In this document: piece by piece, positions 13,423-23,766 of the stretch
Layout of the letters: each line of letters opens with the position of its first letter
Position numbering within the stretch: the stretch's first letter is position 1
Assembly (NCBI GenBank): GCA_036852015.1
Contig: JAANDG010000702.1
Coordinates: forward strand, 1-64,000
Source of the DNA: Pelodera strongyloides
Taxonomy: Eukaryota; Nematoda; Chromadorea; Rhabditida; Rhabditidae
DNA: 64,000 nt
Direction of reading: 5' to 3'
Translations under genes and position numbers: made by a program
Notes under the pieces: model-generated
The model's input: the letters and a program-made list of their open reading frames with translations, nothing else
Databases searched by the model: none
Told to the model about the DNA's origin: nothing

Positions 13423-15668
13423 GAAAGACAGAGAGAGAGAGAGAGTGAGGGAAGGAGGGAGAGATTCAGTTGACGTGACATTTTTTAAGGAATTTTTATT
13501 ACTTAGAAAATCGAACCTGGATTGGACGGAAGACCTGGAGGAACTAGGCGAAGAGGTTGAAGACGAAGGTTTGTGTTTATCCGACTACTATAAGACTAAT
13601 AGTTAGGAGTTAGGACTTCGAGAGTTAATAAGTACGGCCCGACTAGTTGTTGTATGTTTCTCTATGTTCCATTTTCGACGTTTTTCGCAGAGGAAATCGT
13701 TCTCATGGGTAACATTTGTTACGTATTCTCCGCCGTAGAGCTTTTCGGCTATAATTGCCCTCTGTCATAGCAAATAGTTGCTCTATTCCGCATTTCACAT
13801 GTTGGGTATGTGATCCTTTACAGGTTACTTCAAGCTATGACGAGCTAATACACTGATAGTTTGTTTTCCAGAATTGCTTAACGTCGAGTTACTGCGCAAC
13901 GAGTCGGGAAGCCTGGGTATTCAAATAGCCAGCGTCAAACAACAGGTATCCGTTTTTTTTCACTGACGCGTCGCTCTTGTGCCGCGCACCTTACTGGAAA
14001 ACAGTGGTTCGCTGCGAGAACATTGGGTGCATATGGCGTGATTTCTGGGTGACGCGCGGTAGGTGCGCCACATGTTCACAAATGTGTGGTATCAAGTTTC
14101 TCCATTTCATCACGCTAACCATTCCTTTTCCCACAGACTCTGTGCTTGCGTCCGCTGAGAATTAACCTAGCGCTATACTGTAATGTATGTATCTTTCAGT
14201 GCTATATAATGTATACTGTATGCGTGCGAGTATCGTTCTATTCACACAGTTAACCAAAGGTAATTTGAGCAATGTTGATAATGTTATTACAGGTCTGCAT
14301 AAAGCAAATCACCGCAGAGCCTGCTCTCAGTGCGAATATCGAAGTGGGAGATGTTCTAGTGGCGGTGAGTAATTTATTGATTTATACCAACCGGGTATAC
14401 CGGTCTGCAGCCGTGGATGAACCCTACGCAGATCAAGTATATCAGATCCAATGATTATTTGGCCATACATGATTTTTGCCTTCTCCTGAGGCCGTATTCA
14501 CCAACACACAGTGAGGCCTCCCTTCTGCTCTCGCACTCTCTACTCTACGCACTCTTTAGCTCCCTGCCTGGGGAGGGCAGGGATCTAAAGAGTGAGGCCG
14601 TATTCACCAACTCCCTGCGTGTTGGTGAATACGGCCTCTGATTCTGATTGATTCTAGTTTGGTGAGCTACATACCCTAACTGGCAGTCGAGCTCGTTTCT
14701 CCGAAAGCACTGATAGTAAGGCTTGTTTCTACTCTAAGTAAGGTAGCTAATATTTAAAATGAGTAATATTTTCTTAAGGTTAACGATGTGACCACGGCGA
14801 ATAAGACCCATCAGGACGTGGTTCAAATGTTGCGTTCTGGAGGTCAGAGAGTTAGATTGGCGCTTAGAAGAGATGGAAGCGCAGCTAAGGAAAGGACGAT
14901 CAGAGTGGTACTCAGGAAACCGGAGGGCGGCTCATTGGGTGAGGGTTTACGAGAACCGCTACCGAGATGTAGATACCAATCCGCAAAAGGAGCAGACGAG
15001 CAATACCGTTCCATGTGATTAGCTCTGCTTTTTTCAATCAGCTAGATGTCTTCCAATACCCAACACATTTTTGTAGATACCGGAAGGTTCGATTGTACTT
15101 CATGGAACCCTTTGTACGAGCATTGCAAACATATTTTCAAAATGTGCCAATTCTTTGTTTTGAATTAAAATTCGCTAACTTTTTATTCGTTTCAGGCTTG
15201 TCGTTGGCCAAGCGCACAGGGTTTGAGGGTATATATGTGCGAATGATTGGAGCGAATTCAGCCGCGGAGCTCGACGGAACTCTTAAGTGGGTTTATTGAT
15301 TTTTTTTGTTATTGAGTACCGTTTGGGAATTGAGTTGTCATCGTTTTTGCATGGATTGAGTGGCCATTGTCATTCTAGTGGATGACCGATTTGTTATCTT
15401 TTTGATCGAGAAGTCGAGGATTCACTATCCCTGAAAGTTGCATATGTGTTAGAATAGTACGGTATTTTTTGCAGACTGCACCTTATTATAAATGGTGCAT
15501 GGTGAATACGGTAGTTAGATGGTAATCGTGATGTGTTGCAGGGTTGGCGACCGTATCTGGGAAATGGACGGTGTTAACGTGGCCGACAGTTCTCCGTCCG
15601 TCATTGTCGAGAAACTGAAGAATGTTGATGGATTGATCGATATTGTAGTTAAGAGGCCCACCGAATGA
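445..15668 (+). CDS. FERM and triple-PDZ domain scaffold protein (FRMPD2/PTPN13-like), 5' incomplete
   Basis: Twenty-eight exons join in phase: 445-622, 930-1039, 1854-1928, 2319-2390, 2624-2726, 3152-3296, 5588-5699, 5847-5915, 6129-6236, 6853-7008, 7264-7293, 7866-8005, 8132-8286, 9416-9489, 9833-9952, 10233-10319, 10709-10825, 11221-11353, 11482-11523, 12304-12382, 12770-12893, 13206-13291, 13507-13568, 13872-13945, 14293-14364, 14779-14938, 15196-15286, 15542-15668 (stop TGA). The visible product is 966 aa. It opens with a Gln/Lys/Glu coiled coil (aa 1-40), then a FERM domain (about 130-485; F1 starts VDLWVELLNGQRIE), PDZ1 (about 510-591, binding loop GLGLTL), an acidic linker, PDZ2 (about 795-872, SLGIQI) and PDZ3 (about 880-965, SLGLSL), ending four residues after PDZ3. 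Such proteins tether membrane proteins to cortical actin; that role is inferred from the family. No phosphatase domain follows. Exon 1854-1928 is the least certain; the N-terminus lies outside the window. Confidence 0.9.
776..801. repeat. (TA)n microsatellite
   Basis: Short run of alternating T and A inside an intron of the FERM-PDZ gene. Confidence 0.7.
1731..1765. repeat. remnant end of GAGGCCGT-type MITE
   Basis: The segment with AGTAAATGTTGGTG and AACGACCTCAGG matches the right end of the complete palindromic element at 47810-48193 (AGTAAATGTTGGTGTAAACG then GCCTCAG). Only one end is present. Confidence 0.5.
2771..2900. repeat. partial GAGGCCGTATTCACCAAC MITE
   Basis: GAGGCCGTATTCACCAACAC at 2771 equals the terminal repeat of the element at 14489-14640. 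The matching right end is not clear; the GC-rich body (CCCTCCCTGG, CTCCGCTCCC) resembles the body of that element. Intronic. Confidence 0.45.
3643..3680. repeat. (CT)n microsatellite
   Basis: Pyrimidine-rich tract dominated by CTCTCT in the intron upstream of the Tc3-like insertion. Confidence 0.8.
3779..5372 (-). mobile_element. Tc3-like (Tc1/mariner) DNA transposon
   Basis: A 1594-bp element flanked by TA target duplications (3777-3778 and 5373-5374). Its terminal inverted repeats start CAGTGCGTCGCATAAG and extend about 200 bp each (3779 to about 3978; about 5170 to 5372); the two arms read as essentially identical. A decayed transposase lies inside on the minus strand. It sits in the intron between FERM exons 3152-3296 and 5588-5699, so it should be removed by splicing. 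Confidence 0.92.
4037..5105 (-). pseudogene. Tc3-like transposase, frameshifted
   Basis: Read on the minus strand, pieces of one transposase appear in order. First comes a helix-turn-helix region (LSQQECVQIEALLK, then after a shift NRAIAAQIHRSPG). The linker KDPNSYGTKKRTGRPR and the segment PAPRITAAHKVARL follow. The catalytic DDE domain shows FSDEKKF, WRDLRKEP, GGGTVMVW, QQDNA and, in another frame, SPDANPIENLWG. The last Asp and the Glu are spaced as in D-34-E transposases. An intron of about 78 bp (roughly 4599-4676, donor GTAATT, acceptor TTGCTTTAG) interrupts it just before the first catalytic Asp. At least three frame breaks (near 5040, 4760-4780 and 4305) make it non-functional. The wording of the motifs is closest to C. 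elegans Tc3. Confidence 0.88.
6296..6732. mobile_element. long-TIR MITE with TTAA target site
   Basis: Bounded by TTAA on both sides and starting AAGGATCGCAGTCACT; the right end is its reverse complement. The arms are roughly 180-200 bp (6300-6500 and 6540-6730) with some differences, around a short centre. No coding capacity. It lies in a FERM-PDZ intron. Confidence 0.8.
8029..8101. repeat. (GT)n microsatellite
   Basis: GTGTGT/GCGTGC tract just after the donor at 8006. It ends in GTGTCCAG, which looks like an acceptor, but the in-phase acceptor is CTCTCTTCAG at 8131. Confidence 0.85.
8287..9415. other. long intron without recognised content
   Basis: 1.1-kb intron of the FERM-PDZ gene containing a C10 homopolymer near 8401. 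I see no transposon ends or exons in it. Confidence 0.6.
9779..9812. repeat. (GA)n microsatellite
   Basis: GAGAGA-rich tract in the intron just before the first PDZ exon. Confidence 0.7.
10067..10192. repeat. (GA)n/(CAGAGA)n microsatellite
   Basis: Purine tract with GAGACAGAGACAGAGA and a pure GA run at about 10146-10168. It lies in the intron that interrupts PDZ1. Confidence 0.85.
10388..10523. mobile_element. palindromic MITE (CTGAGGCCATATTC ends)
   Basis: CCTGAGGCCATATTCATCAC at the left and its near reverse complement GTGGTGAATATGGCCTCAGG at the right bound a 136-bp palindromic element. The ends are related to the GAGGCCGTATTCACC family. Intronic. Confidence 0.75.
10936..11042. mobile_element. 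palindromic MITE (TAGCCCGTATTCT ends)
   Basis: Starts TAGCCCGTATTCT and ends AGAATACGGGCTA; about 107 bp with internal complementarity (CTCCCA/TGGGAG). A related end (AGAATACGGGTTA) appears alone near 24213. Confidence 0.75.
11764..11942. mobile_element. AGCGAAATACCGGCCGG MITE, copy 1
   Basis: Palindromic element of about 180 bp. The left end reads CTAAAGCGAAATGCCGGCCG and the right end GGCTAGTATTTCGCTTTAA. Further copies are at 20124, 22567 and 59865. The TTAA at the ends suggests a TTAA-targeting, piggyBac-like mechanism (inference). Confidence 0.8.
13352..13464. repeat. (GA)n microsatellite
   Basis: Long GAGAGA tract in the intron after exon 13206-13291. Open reading frames across it on either strand are low-complexity artefacts. 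Confidence 0.85.
14487..14640. mobile_element. GAGGCCGTATTCACC MITE, nested
   Basis: GAGGCCGTATTCACCAACAC at 14489 pairs with GTTGGTGAATACGGCCTC ending near 14638. A second left end at 14594 forms a complete small palindrome with the same right end, so one copy appears nested in another. In the intron that interrupts PDZ2. Confidence 0.75.
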
Positions 15669-16860
15669 GGTTATCGATTGAATCCTGGATTGGAACTGTG
15701 CCAGAGTGTACTGTAACTTCCTTCTACCGTCTAATGAACATAGTACAATAGCGTTTAATTCTCAAGTGTTTAAAATCTATATCTTTAAAATTTCAGTCAA
15801 ACTAGAATTTATCTATTCGTCTGTGTAATAATAATTTTCTGTAGATTATTCCAGTGCCTTGAAAATTCGCGCTCAACAGTTTATATTTTCATACTAATAG
15901 TTAATACTACTTATTATTCGTAGAGCTTGATGAATGTTTATTAATATTTATGGTTTATTTTTTACCCGACCGTAGTCTTTGTTTCCGTGCATATTTTTGT
16001 GATATTTGTACTTGGTGATTTTTTTTTATACTTTTGATCGATTATCGATTGTTACAGTGAGAGAAGTTTGCTTTCCGACGCCGGTTGTCTAATTTCACAA
16101 TTAGATTTTTACTCTTTTATAATTTATGCAAACTTATTAAATAATGATTGTAGGTGTGATACGGCGGAGATTTTTTTGTGGCCTAACTAGAATTAACTAA
16201 CACTTGTACTGTACTATCTTGTGTGGTCTGTTTGCGTGTGTCAGTGTGTCACAGTCTGTCATGCAGACTAAATATTATTAACCAACGAAATTATTGTCAA
16301 TCGGTCATTTTTTGTAAACTTTTCAGTGTACCTTTGAATCACACTCACTCCTATTACATTTCCACGTTAACATTTTATTCCCTGATGTCACCTGGGAATA
16401 TTTCCCCAGGGAATCGAATAGTAGTAGTGAATATGATGGCTTCTGATCTTGTTTATCCGGCTTGTAGGTTTCATCGCTTGTCGTGACCCATGTATTCATT
16501 CTATTTGTAGAAAACGAAAACCTTGTGTTCTTCTGTTACACCTTGCCTTATTGTTATACATAATTAGCTTTTTTACCTTGCTTGTTTCGTTTGAAACTAC
16601 ACATATTTCATACTTTGCTCAACAAATTTCTATGCGGAAAACGACAGAATTGAATTGTTTTATTGATTGGTATTTGTGGTCGTCTCAAAACTCTGTTGAG
16701 TTTTACGGTAGATGTGACTGATTGATGTATATAATCAACATTTTATTATGCATGTTGATTTAAATAATTAAGATGTTTATTTATTTTTTATCAGATGTTT
16801 CTTCTACTTATCCCACAAAGTGTTTCTTTTGTATGCTGCAAATAAATTGTATGTAATAAT
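15669..16860 (+). other. probable 3' UTR of the FERM-PDZ gene
   Basis: AT-rich, with no further exon found. AATAAA at 16841-16846 is a candidate poly(A) signal; a nearer one may exist. A degraded relative of the GAGGCC MITE lies near 16381-16445 (CCTGATGTCACCTGGGAATA ... GTGAATATGATGGCTTC). Confidence 0.4.
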
Positions 16861-17352
16861 GTTGTGTGCGGTGTATTTTTGCACGATTTAATTTCGCGTA
16901 AACTTTATTGTTGGCTGAGTACTGATATTTCTTTGCTAAGTAGTTGTTTTACACAGATAACAAAAAAGCGACTACTAAATAACAATTATTTTTTAAACGT
17001 TGAATAATAGTTATTTATTCATTTTTTCCACAGCAGGTGAGAAGTTACCGCAAAGAGAATTTGTTCACCACCTGGGCCCCTGTTCACCTAATGCACAGCA
17101 GAACTACCGTAATCGCAAGAAAAAAATTGCGCGGGATATATAAATTTTCAAATTTTTCACATATTTGAAAAAATATTTGGTTTTATATTGTTTTGTACGT
17201 TGTATTTATTTACTGCTAGTAATTATGACTTACTAGTCCATTTGGGTACAAAGCAGCTCTCGGTCTTCGACAACTCTCTATATGTTTCTAACCGTTGCTA
17301 ATGAAATTGGAATTTGTGCTTCTTATTTTAAACTCATTTTCACCGATGCTCT

Positions 17353-17796
17353 TTAGGGCGCGTTCGGGTTGCTCTTTCCGAAAGAGAAAGAGGCAAAAAC
17401 CCCGTTCGGGTTGGACCTTTCCGAAAGGATTTAATGCTTTGTGAAAGTGAAAAGTACAGTACACACTTTCCGACACTTTCCGTGAACACGCAGGGGTTTT
17501 ATTTTTATTTGAATGTGCACGGTCTGCGCACTTGTGCACAATTACGGAATTGTATTTTTTTCCCGACCGCCGACCTGCCCGCAGGCACATGACAGTACGT
17601 GCACAAGACCGGAACGAAATGCACCGTGCACAATTAAACCGATTCAAATCTTAAAACGAAAACCCCTGCGTGTTCACGGAAAGTGTGTACTGTACTTTTC
17701 ACTTTCACAAAGCATTAAATCCTTTCGGAAAGGTCCAACCCGAACGGGGTTTTTGCCTCTTTCTCTTTCGGAAAGAGCAACCCGAACGCGCCCTTA
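17353..17796. mobile_element. PIF/Harbinger-like MITE with TTA target site
   Basis: Flanked by TTA (17353-17355 and 17794-17796). The ends are GGGCGCGTTCGGGTTGCTC and its reverse complement, and near-identical arms of about 140 bp surround a unique centre of about 150 bp. The 3-bp TTA duplication and GGG-start ends fit PIF/Harbinger. Its right end lies 11 bp upstream of the start codon of the next gene. Confidence 0.85.
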
Positions 17797-17805
17797 CTTT
17801 CTCAG
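17797..17805 (+). promoter_or_regulatory. splice acceptor (cis or spliced-leader) before the 17808 ATG
   Basis: CTTTCTCAG ends two bases before the ATG at 17808. In nematodes an acceptor this close to a start codon often receives a spliced leader, but it could be an internal acceptor. The pyrimidine tract touches the target duplication of the neighbouring MITE. Confidence 0.5.
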
Positions 17806-17807
17806 AT

Positions 17808-20800
17808 ATGGATACTTTCGAGGAAGAAGCAAGTTCAGGCGACGAGGTGAACAATGAAGAATCCATTTACACAGTATCGGATCCCGTACTAGACATCACA
17901 ACGTCCAGTAATCCGGAATCATTTGCGCTAAGTATGTTTTATTCAATTAATCAATTGTTCGCGTTCCTTTGGTGGTCGTAAACCATTGTTTGAGTATAGT
18001 GTCACATATAAAGCTTAATGTAAGCTGCTCAGTCACGTTCAAACCGCTGTATCGCCGCTTTTTCTTTACAATAGTGTTTGCATGTAGCGTAGCATATCGA
18101 ATTACTATAATATATTGTTTAGGACGGGGCGGTGCTGTAGACGACCTCTCACAATACGGACTGGATGAGTCGAACACAAAAGAGGAAAATGAACCCGATG
18201 AGGTATTTTTTCGAATTTGTATTGTATGTCTGTATGTGTAGTATTGGACAACAACTCATACAAATATGAATTTAGTTATAGTAAGTAAATCCGTAAGAAA
18301 TTAAGGATGTTAGGCACCTAACGTTTCTGACTGCCTACAGTGTCCTATTTCATAAACATTGTGAAAATGTGAGGAAGATTATGTCCGTTTTAATAAAGAG
18401 CTTATGTTCCGGGTCAGGCTATTTGGAAGAATTACTAATTAAATAATAAGTATCATTTCATGACCATGACCTGTTAGAAACATCTTGTTTACGTTGGTTG
18501 CTCGGATGTGAAACTTACTCACTTAAGATGCAAAATTGAACTCCAATAATACAAAAAATATTATTTAGACTGACATCGCTGAAATGTCGCACATTGCACA
18601 GGAGATCGAGGATGCCGAGGACTTTGATCTGACAATTGAAATCGTCGATCCGGCCAAGTCATTTATTGGTGTCGCAGATCCTGGGGACAGCACGGACAGT
18701 GACACCAAGATTGGAGGAGGGGAGATTGGTGGGTTACATGTTCGGTTTACTTCATTTATGCATTAATTATATTAATTCATTTAGCTATCATTTCCTTTAT
18801 CTATTCACCTGACATGTTCCGTTAATAGAATTCTTTGTCAAACATACGAGATAAGGTTCTCTGAAGACTGATATTTTATTATTATTCCCCGTTTTCACAG
18901 TATGGTATGAGATAGTAAGTCAGTGAACACAATATACAACATGGCCGCGGATGTTTCGTTAGAATTTTGAATGCGTTCCAGTTTGGAGGTGGTTAGCTTA
19001 GTGATCAAAACTATGCTAATGCTTTGCATTTGAATGGCCTGTGATTCTAGTTTGAGTAAATCCGAATCTAAGCGAATTGAATGGCATTATTTTCAATTTT
19101 CAGCTACGAATGCGAATCGCGTTCTTCCGGAATTCTCACCCAGGCCCAGGCACCGCCGCACTAGTGCGAGCAGTTCGGGTAGAAGAAGCGCTGAGCGAAG
19201 AAGGAGCGAGAGCCTGGAAAAGAAGCGAAGCTTGAGCCGCAGTTCAGGTCGTGAGAGTGTGGAGAAGAGACGATCGGGAAGTAAGAGACGCAGCGGAGAG
19301 GTTAAGGTGAGCTTTAGGAATGCTTTGGTTTTGGATTACAGTTATTGTTAAGCCGCGTTCGAGTTGGGGATGTGACACCGGAAACGAGATGTGACACCGG
19401 AAACGTAAATGTTTTTCCGCTACTTAACCCCAACCGTCGGGGTCAAGCGTCATTTTTGGCTCCTGCAATGGTTAAAAATATAATCCCACAACGATCACTA
19501 CGGTATTTTTGCTTTTCCACGCACGTTTTTCCGTCCAACTCGAACGGTGGAATTCCGGTATTCCACCAACTTTTTCCCAAATCGAACGCGGCTTTAGGTT
19601 TATGACTCGCTGAAGCAACAGGGAATTGAATTGTATCATATCATACTTCAAATTAAGCATATCATGAAACACCTCGTTTGCAGTGTTGTATAGCACATCT
19701 CTTGCGGACTTGCAGTTCATTTAGCCAATCCAAGGATTTGGGTCATTTATTGTGAAGTTAGTAATGTATTATATTAGGAAGAACCAACGCAACCTGCAGC
19801 TGCATCGAGTGAAAAGAAACAGAAATCGCCCCGGAATGCAGATGCCGAGATTGACAGACATCAACGTCCTTCAGAGGAAAAGGAGAATTATAAGGTATAG
19901 GTTTTAGTAACCTTACTTTTCTAGAAACAAGCTACTGCGGTGATTTTCCTAAAAAGAAATATGTGGGCTTCCAGTATGCTGCGACAATGAGCGTATTCTA
20001 TAGCCTGTTGAATTCGGAATTTGCTCTCGTTGATATCGGAATTTGCTATTAGAAAGACTCGTACTTTTTACTTTTTGGTTTGATATAGCGGTTTTAAGTT
20101 TCTGTTTCTGCTGACCAGTCAGCTTAAAGCGAAACACCGGCCGGGTTTTGAAACACATCGAGTAGACTTGCATTATTGTGTAGCTTATGCAAATGAACAT
20201 AAATTAGAATAAAAAGAATCTAGCTAAATTCGGTTGCATAAATACGTAAGAATTCAGTTGTCCACGATGCGTTTCAGAAACGGTATTTCGCTTTAATGAC
20301 ATTTCTTGTTTCACTAGAGTAGAAGCCATAAGGCCGTTGATTGTGCGTTTTAGTTTGGCTTTTTGGCTACAGTTGAGTTTTCAGCTTAGCAGTTAGGTAC
20401 AATAACGTAATGTTTCTCTTTGTTTACTTTACAACTACTTTGCTTGTCCTCTGCTGCTTCTCGTAGTTGATTTATGAAAACTGTCCATTTAGACGCCGAA
20501 GCGTCCTGCTTCTTCGTTTGGATGCAAGAAACCTAGCGAAAAACGCCGATCTGGAAGCTTGGCGAATTCGCTTCTCATGGAATGGTCAGAAAAGAAGACT
20601 CCGTCCGCCACGTTGGGTCTGAAAGTAAGTTTTTTTTTTAATTTAAATTTTTTATTATGTTCCAATATTCCAACATTTTCCAATCCATTATGCCCTATAT
20701 TTGCCTTCTGTTTTGGATTTGGGAGCGGAAAGTTTTTTTTTTCAATCTTCAACGCTTCCAAATGGACTACTATTGCTATTTCCTTTATTGTTTTGTTTTG

Positions 20801-21644
20801 TTGGAAAGAATTGTCTGTACATGGACTCCCAACATTTTGTCCGTCGCTTTGCATTTGAAGGCAGAAATGTAGGATAGGAACTTACGTAGAATTTATGTTT
20901 TTTTCCGAAAAGGACTAGTCTAGTAAATATAAAATAGTTGGATTTGGCTGAAGATCGTACTTTTAAAGGTGTCTAAGCATCACAGCCCATCTGTGGCCCA
21001 AAAGCTGCTGGCCGATTGGTCACCCAATCCAGTACAGGATTGCACTATCGTTACTGCAGAGGATAGAGCGCAGGCGAGCGAAACTAACCCTCTCGTTCAC
21101 TAACACTTCTTTATGGGTACTTTCTGGTGTGAACAAACCCAAACCCCCTCTATCCCTAATCACCGGTATTCAGTATGCTGCCTCTAATGGTAAGTCCTCT
21201 AAGGGAGAGGAGTGTTATTCATTTTCTTCTGGTGTTGGTGTTGTGATTCTGAAACAGGGCAGGGCGTAAATCTCGCCGGTATCCGCAGGTAGTTCCGGGC
21301 TTAGGCTATGTTATGGTTAGGAAACTGAATCGACCATGGAGTATGAGTGCCCTTGCCTTGCCGTAAAGCAGAAAATTCGAGTGACCTTCTGTTCTGCACC
21401 TCCATCTTGGCAACGGCACATCATTTTTCATTGTCGATGTTGTACTATAGTATTACCATCGCACGATCTCATAAAGAAACAAGGTGAAGTACTTGTACTA
21501 TGTACTTGCGTGGGTCGACTATTAATTTCATGCTAAATTTGCATGATTTTTCAGGATCGAAACTCTACTTCTACGTCGCGAAAGCGTGAAATGCCTGTTA
21601 CCGCCGTGCCTTCTCGGGATGCAAAAAGCAAACGATCGCTTTGA
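17808..21644 (+). CDS. acidic and Ser/Arg/Lys-rich protein of unknown function
   Basis: In-phase exons: 17808-17931 (ATG), 18123-18202, 18569-18728, 19104-19306, 19778-19894, 20493-20624, and 20969-21103 with stop TAA (316 aa). A donor at 21032 (CCA then GTACAG) would instead splice in phase to 21555-21644, ending DAKSKRSL (322 aa); I cannot decide between the two. The N-terminal 145 residues are acidic. Residues about 147-190 are rich in RRS/KRS motifs resembling an SR or phosphorylated nuclear tail, and Lys/Pro/Ser-rich sequence follows. A motif occurs twice near the C-terminus: SLANSLLMEWS and SVAQKLLADWS. No catalytic domain is visible. Many basic and TPKR-like sites suggest a nuclear phosphoprotein (inference). 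I do not recognise the family. Confidence 0.75.
19348..19596. mobile_element. PIF/Harbinger-like MITE with TTA target site
   Basis: TTA at both borders. The left end AGCCGCGTTCGAGTTGGG mirrors the right end CCCAAATCGAACGCGGCT. About 249 bp, in the intron after the Ser/Arg exon. A short internal direct repeat (GATGTGACACCGGAAACG) follows the left end. Confidence 0.8.
20124..20296. mobile_element. AGCGAAATACCGGCCGG MITE, copy 2
   Basis: TTAA at both ends; begins TTAAAGCGAAACACCGGCCG and ends GGTATTTCGCTTTAA. The internal part is in reverse orientation relative to copy 1. Intronic. Confidence 0.8.
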
Positions 21645-22566
21645 AGAAACTAGAAGAAGAAGCGTGAGGTCGGGACCAAGGCCCGACTGAAGATTGCATT
21701 TGTATGTTCTATTTATTTGTTGTATTCTATTAGATATCTCGAGAACCGCCTGCCTCATTGGGTTTTTTTTAATTGGTTACGATACATTATCAGCTTGAGA
21801 AATTTACTACATTCGTTTTTTTTTACTAAACCACTACTAAACCTTGAAAATATCGGTTCCTGGTAGTGTAGTTGAACGCTGGTTACTTGTGTGTGTCGTC
21901 ACTTAGAGGTTGACAATAAGATCACGTCCGAATTTTAAGTCTGGATTGACTATCGACCTAACTCAGACCCTGGGACAGACTACAATTGAATGGGTAAAAC
22001 ATTATATCACACCTCATATTAGTAAGCTAAACATATCACCTAGTGAAATTTGCCCTGTTGTTGTGTATACTTCCCGAGTTTTACCAAGAACTTTTTACAT
22101 GCTTGAGAGCAGACCAGCTGACAGTGAGCTAGGAAAGGACCTTACACGTAACTCAGTACTTTCATCAGTACACGTCATGCAATTCAGAACGTTGTTGCTA
22201 TTTTTATCGTCACTGCCCCATGCTTATACATACTCCTATCCTATGCATAATTAGCCCGTACACTATGATCTTGGTTCCAAACATTTATGTCTCTATTAAA
22301 CCTATAATGGGTTTTTAGCTATCCATTTTTTTGTGCTTGTGCTTGCTAGTTCCCAACACTGCATCACAGTCTTTTTCTGCTTCTCCTTAAATTTTCTACC
22401 GGAATCGATACTTATGCAATCTGATGAACCGTAATATTTTCTGGAAAAGTTCCCGCCGGTTGAGTATCCCTTTACTGTAATCATAGGAGAAATGTCCACA
22501 GGAATCTTATCCTTTATTCTCAGCCCAGTTAGGAGTTTTGGTGCTCATTTGTGAATTCTGTGTTCG

Positions 22567-22752
22567 TTAAAGCGAAATACCGGCCGGTTTTTGAAACACA
22601 TAGATTACACCATTATTCTCACACATCCTATGCAAATGAGCATAAATTAGAATAAAAAATCGAGCTAAATTCGAGCAACTTTGCATAAATATGTGAGAAT
22701 TTTAATTTAGTTGTCCAGATGCGTTTCAAAACCGGCTGGTATTTCGCTTTAA
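22567..22752. mobile_element. AGCGAAATACCGGCCGG MITE, copy 3
   Basis: TTAAAGCGAAATACCGGCCG to GGCTGGTATTTCGCTTTAA, about 186 bp, TTAA at both ends. Intergenic. Confidence 0.82.
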
Positions 22753-23651
22753 AGGAATAGATGCGTAAACTGAATGCGCCGTAGCTCCCAAACTCCCAAC
22801 CAATATAATATATCAACTCTGCATAAAACTAGTAATTTAGGCTGTCCGGGGTCCGTTTCGTTCAATTGCTACTGCTTGATGTGCTTACTTTGCTCAAATT
22901 GGTTTTTTTTTGTCATCATTTAACGTAATTGTAAGTTAGCTCGTTAGCTATACGCAAACTTTTTGGCGTTATTTTGTTTTTAAACAATATTTGTACCCTC
23001 TCTTATTGACACATTTGGATCACTTGTAGTAAAATATGTAAATATTTTTTTTAAACTCCTTTCTTGTATTTATTGTATGAGAAATATGCGTGGTTGAAAA
23101 AACGCCCATTTTGATAGTTTATTACATACGTAATTAAGCACAGAGAACAACATACTACAGTAAGTATTAGTATAATACGGTATTTACATATTTATTTTGC
23201 GGTTAGTCAGTATTTTCAGTAAGTATCAAGATCGTTATGGGGTCATCATATTAATGGTTGATTTATATTCACCGGTTATAGACTTCTAGTGTTAGATAAT
23301 AATGAAAGAAAGTCCTTGTTAGGCGTATATTATTTGAAACTACAGCGATTATGTATAAAAACTGCAAAATCGTTTGACATTGAATGATATCTTACTAGCA
23401 TAATAGAACGATGTGAAACTAGACCTTGGTTCCCTTGGTTGGCACTAAATCAGTAGTTTTTCGATGTAATTAGCGTGTTACGGTTTTGCCTTACAGTTTA
23501 CAATTAGTTACTAACAATATGTGTACGATATGATAAAGAGTTAGCTTCACTGCTTCACATCGGTCTAATTTGCTAGCAAACGATGAAAGAAAAAATATAA
23601 CGTTCGTGGAATGTAGAATGGACACAATAAATTAATAAGAAATCAGGAAAA

Positions 23652-23766
23652 TTAAAGCGATGTGGCACGTGGTGTGGTTTGCTTGCGGAGCGCATACGTG
23701 CACAGTATGTGTAAATTGTGCTCCATTATGTGCTGAAAAGCCATAACCTCGTGCCATACCGCTTTA
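23652..23766. mobile_element. short TTAAAGCG MITE of a different family
   Basis: TTAAAGCGATGTGGCACG and its approximate complement CGTGCCATACCGCTTTAA bound 115 bp. It shares the TTAAAGCG tip with the AGCGAAATACC family but not the interior. Confidence 0.65.

Noticed and set aside
18569..18728. Resemblance of FDLTIEIVDPAKS to the segment before the PX domain of sorting nexins 1/2
   Set aside because: Only about ten residues match, no PX or BAR domain follows, and the downstream exons are Ser/Arg-rich.
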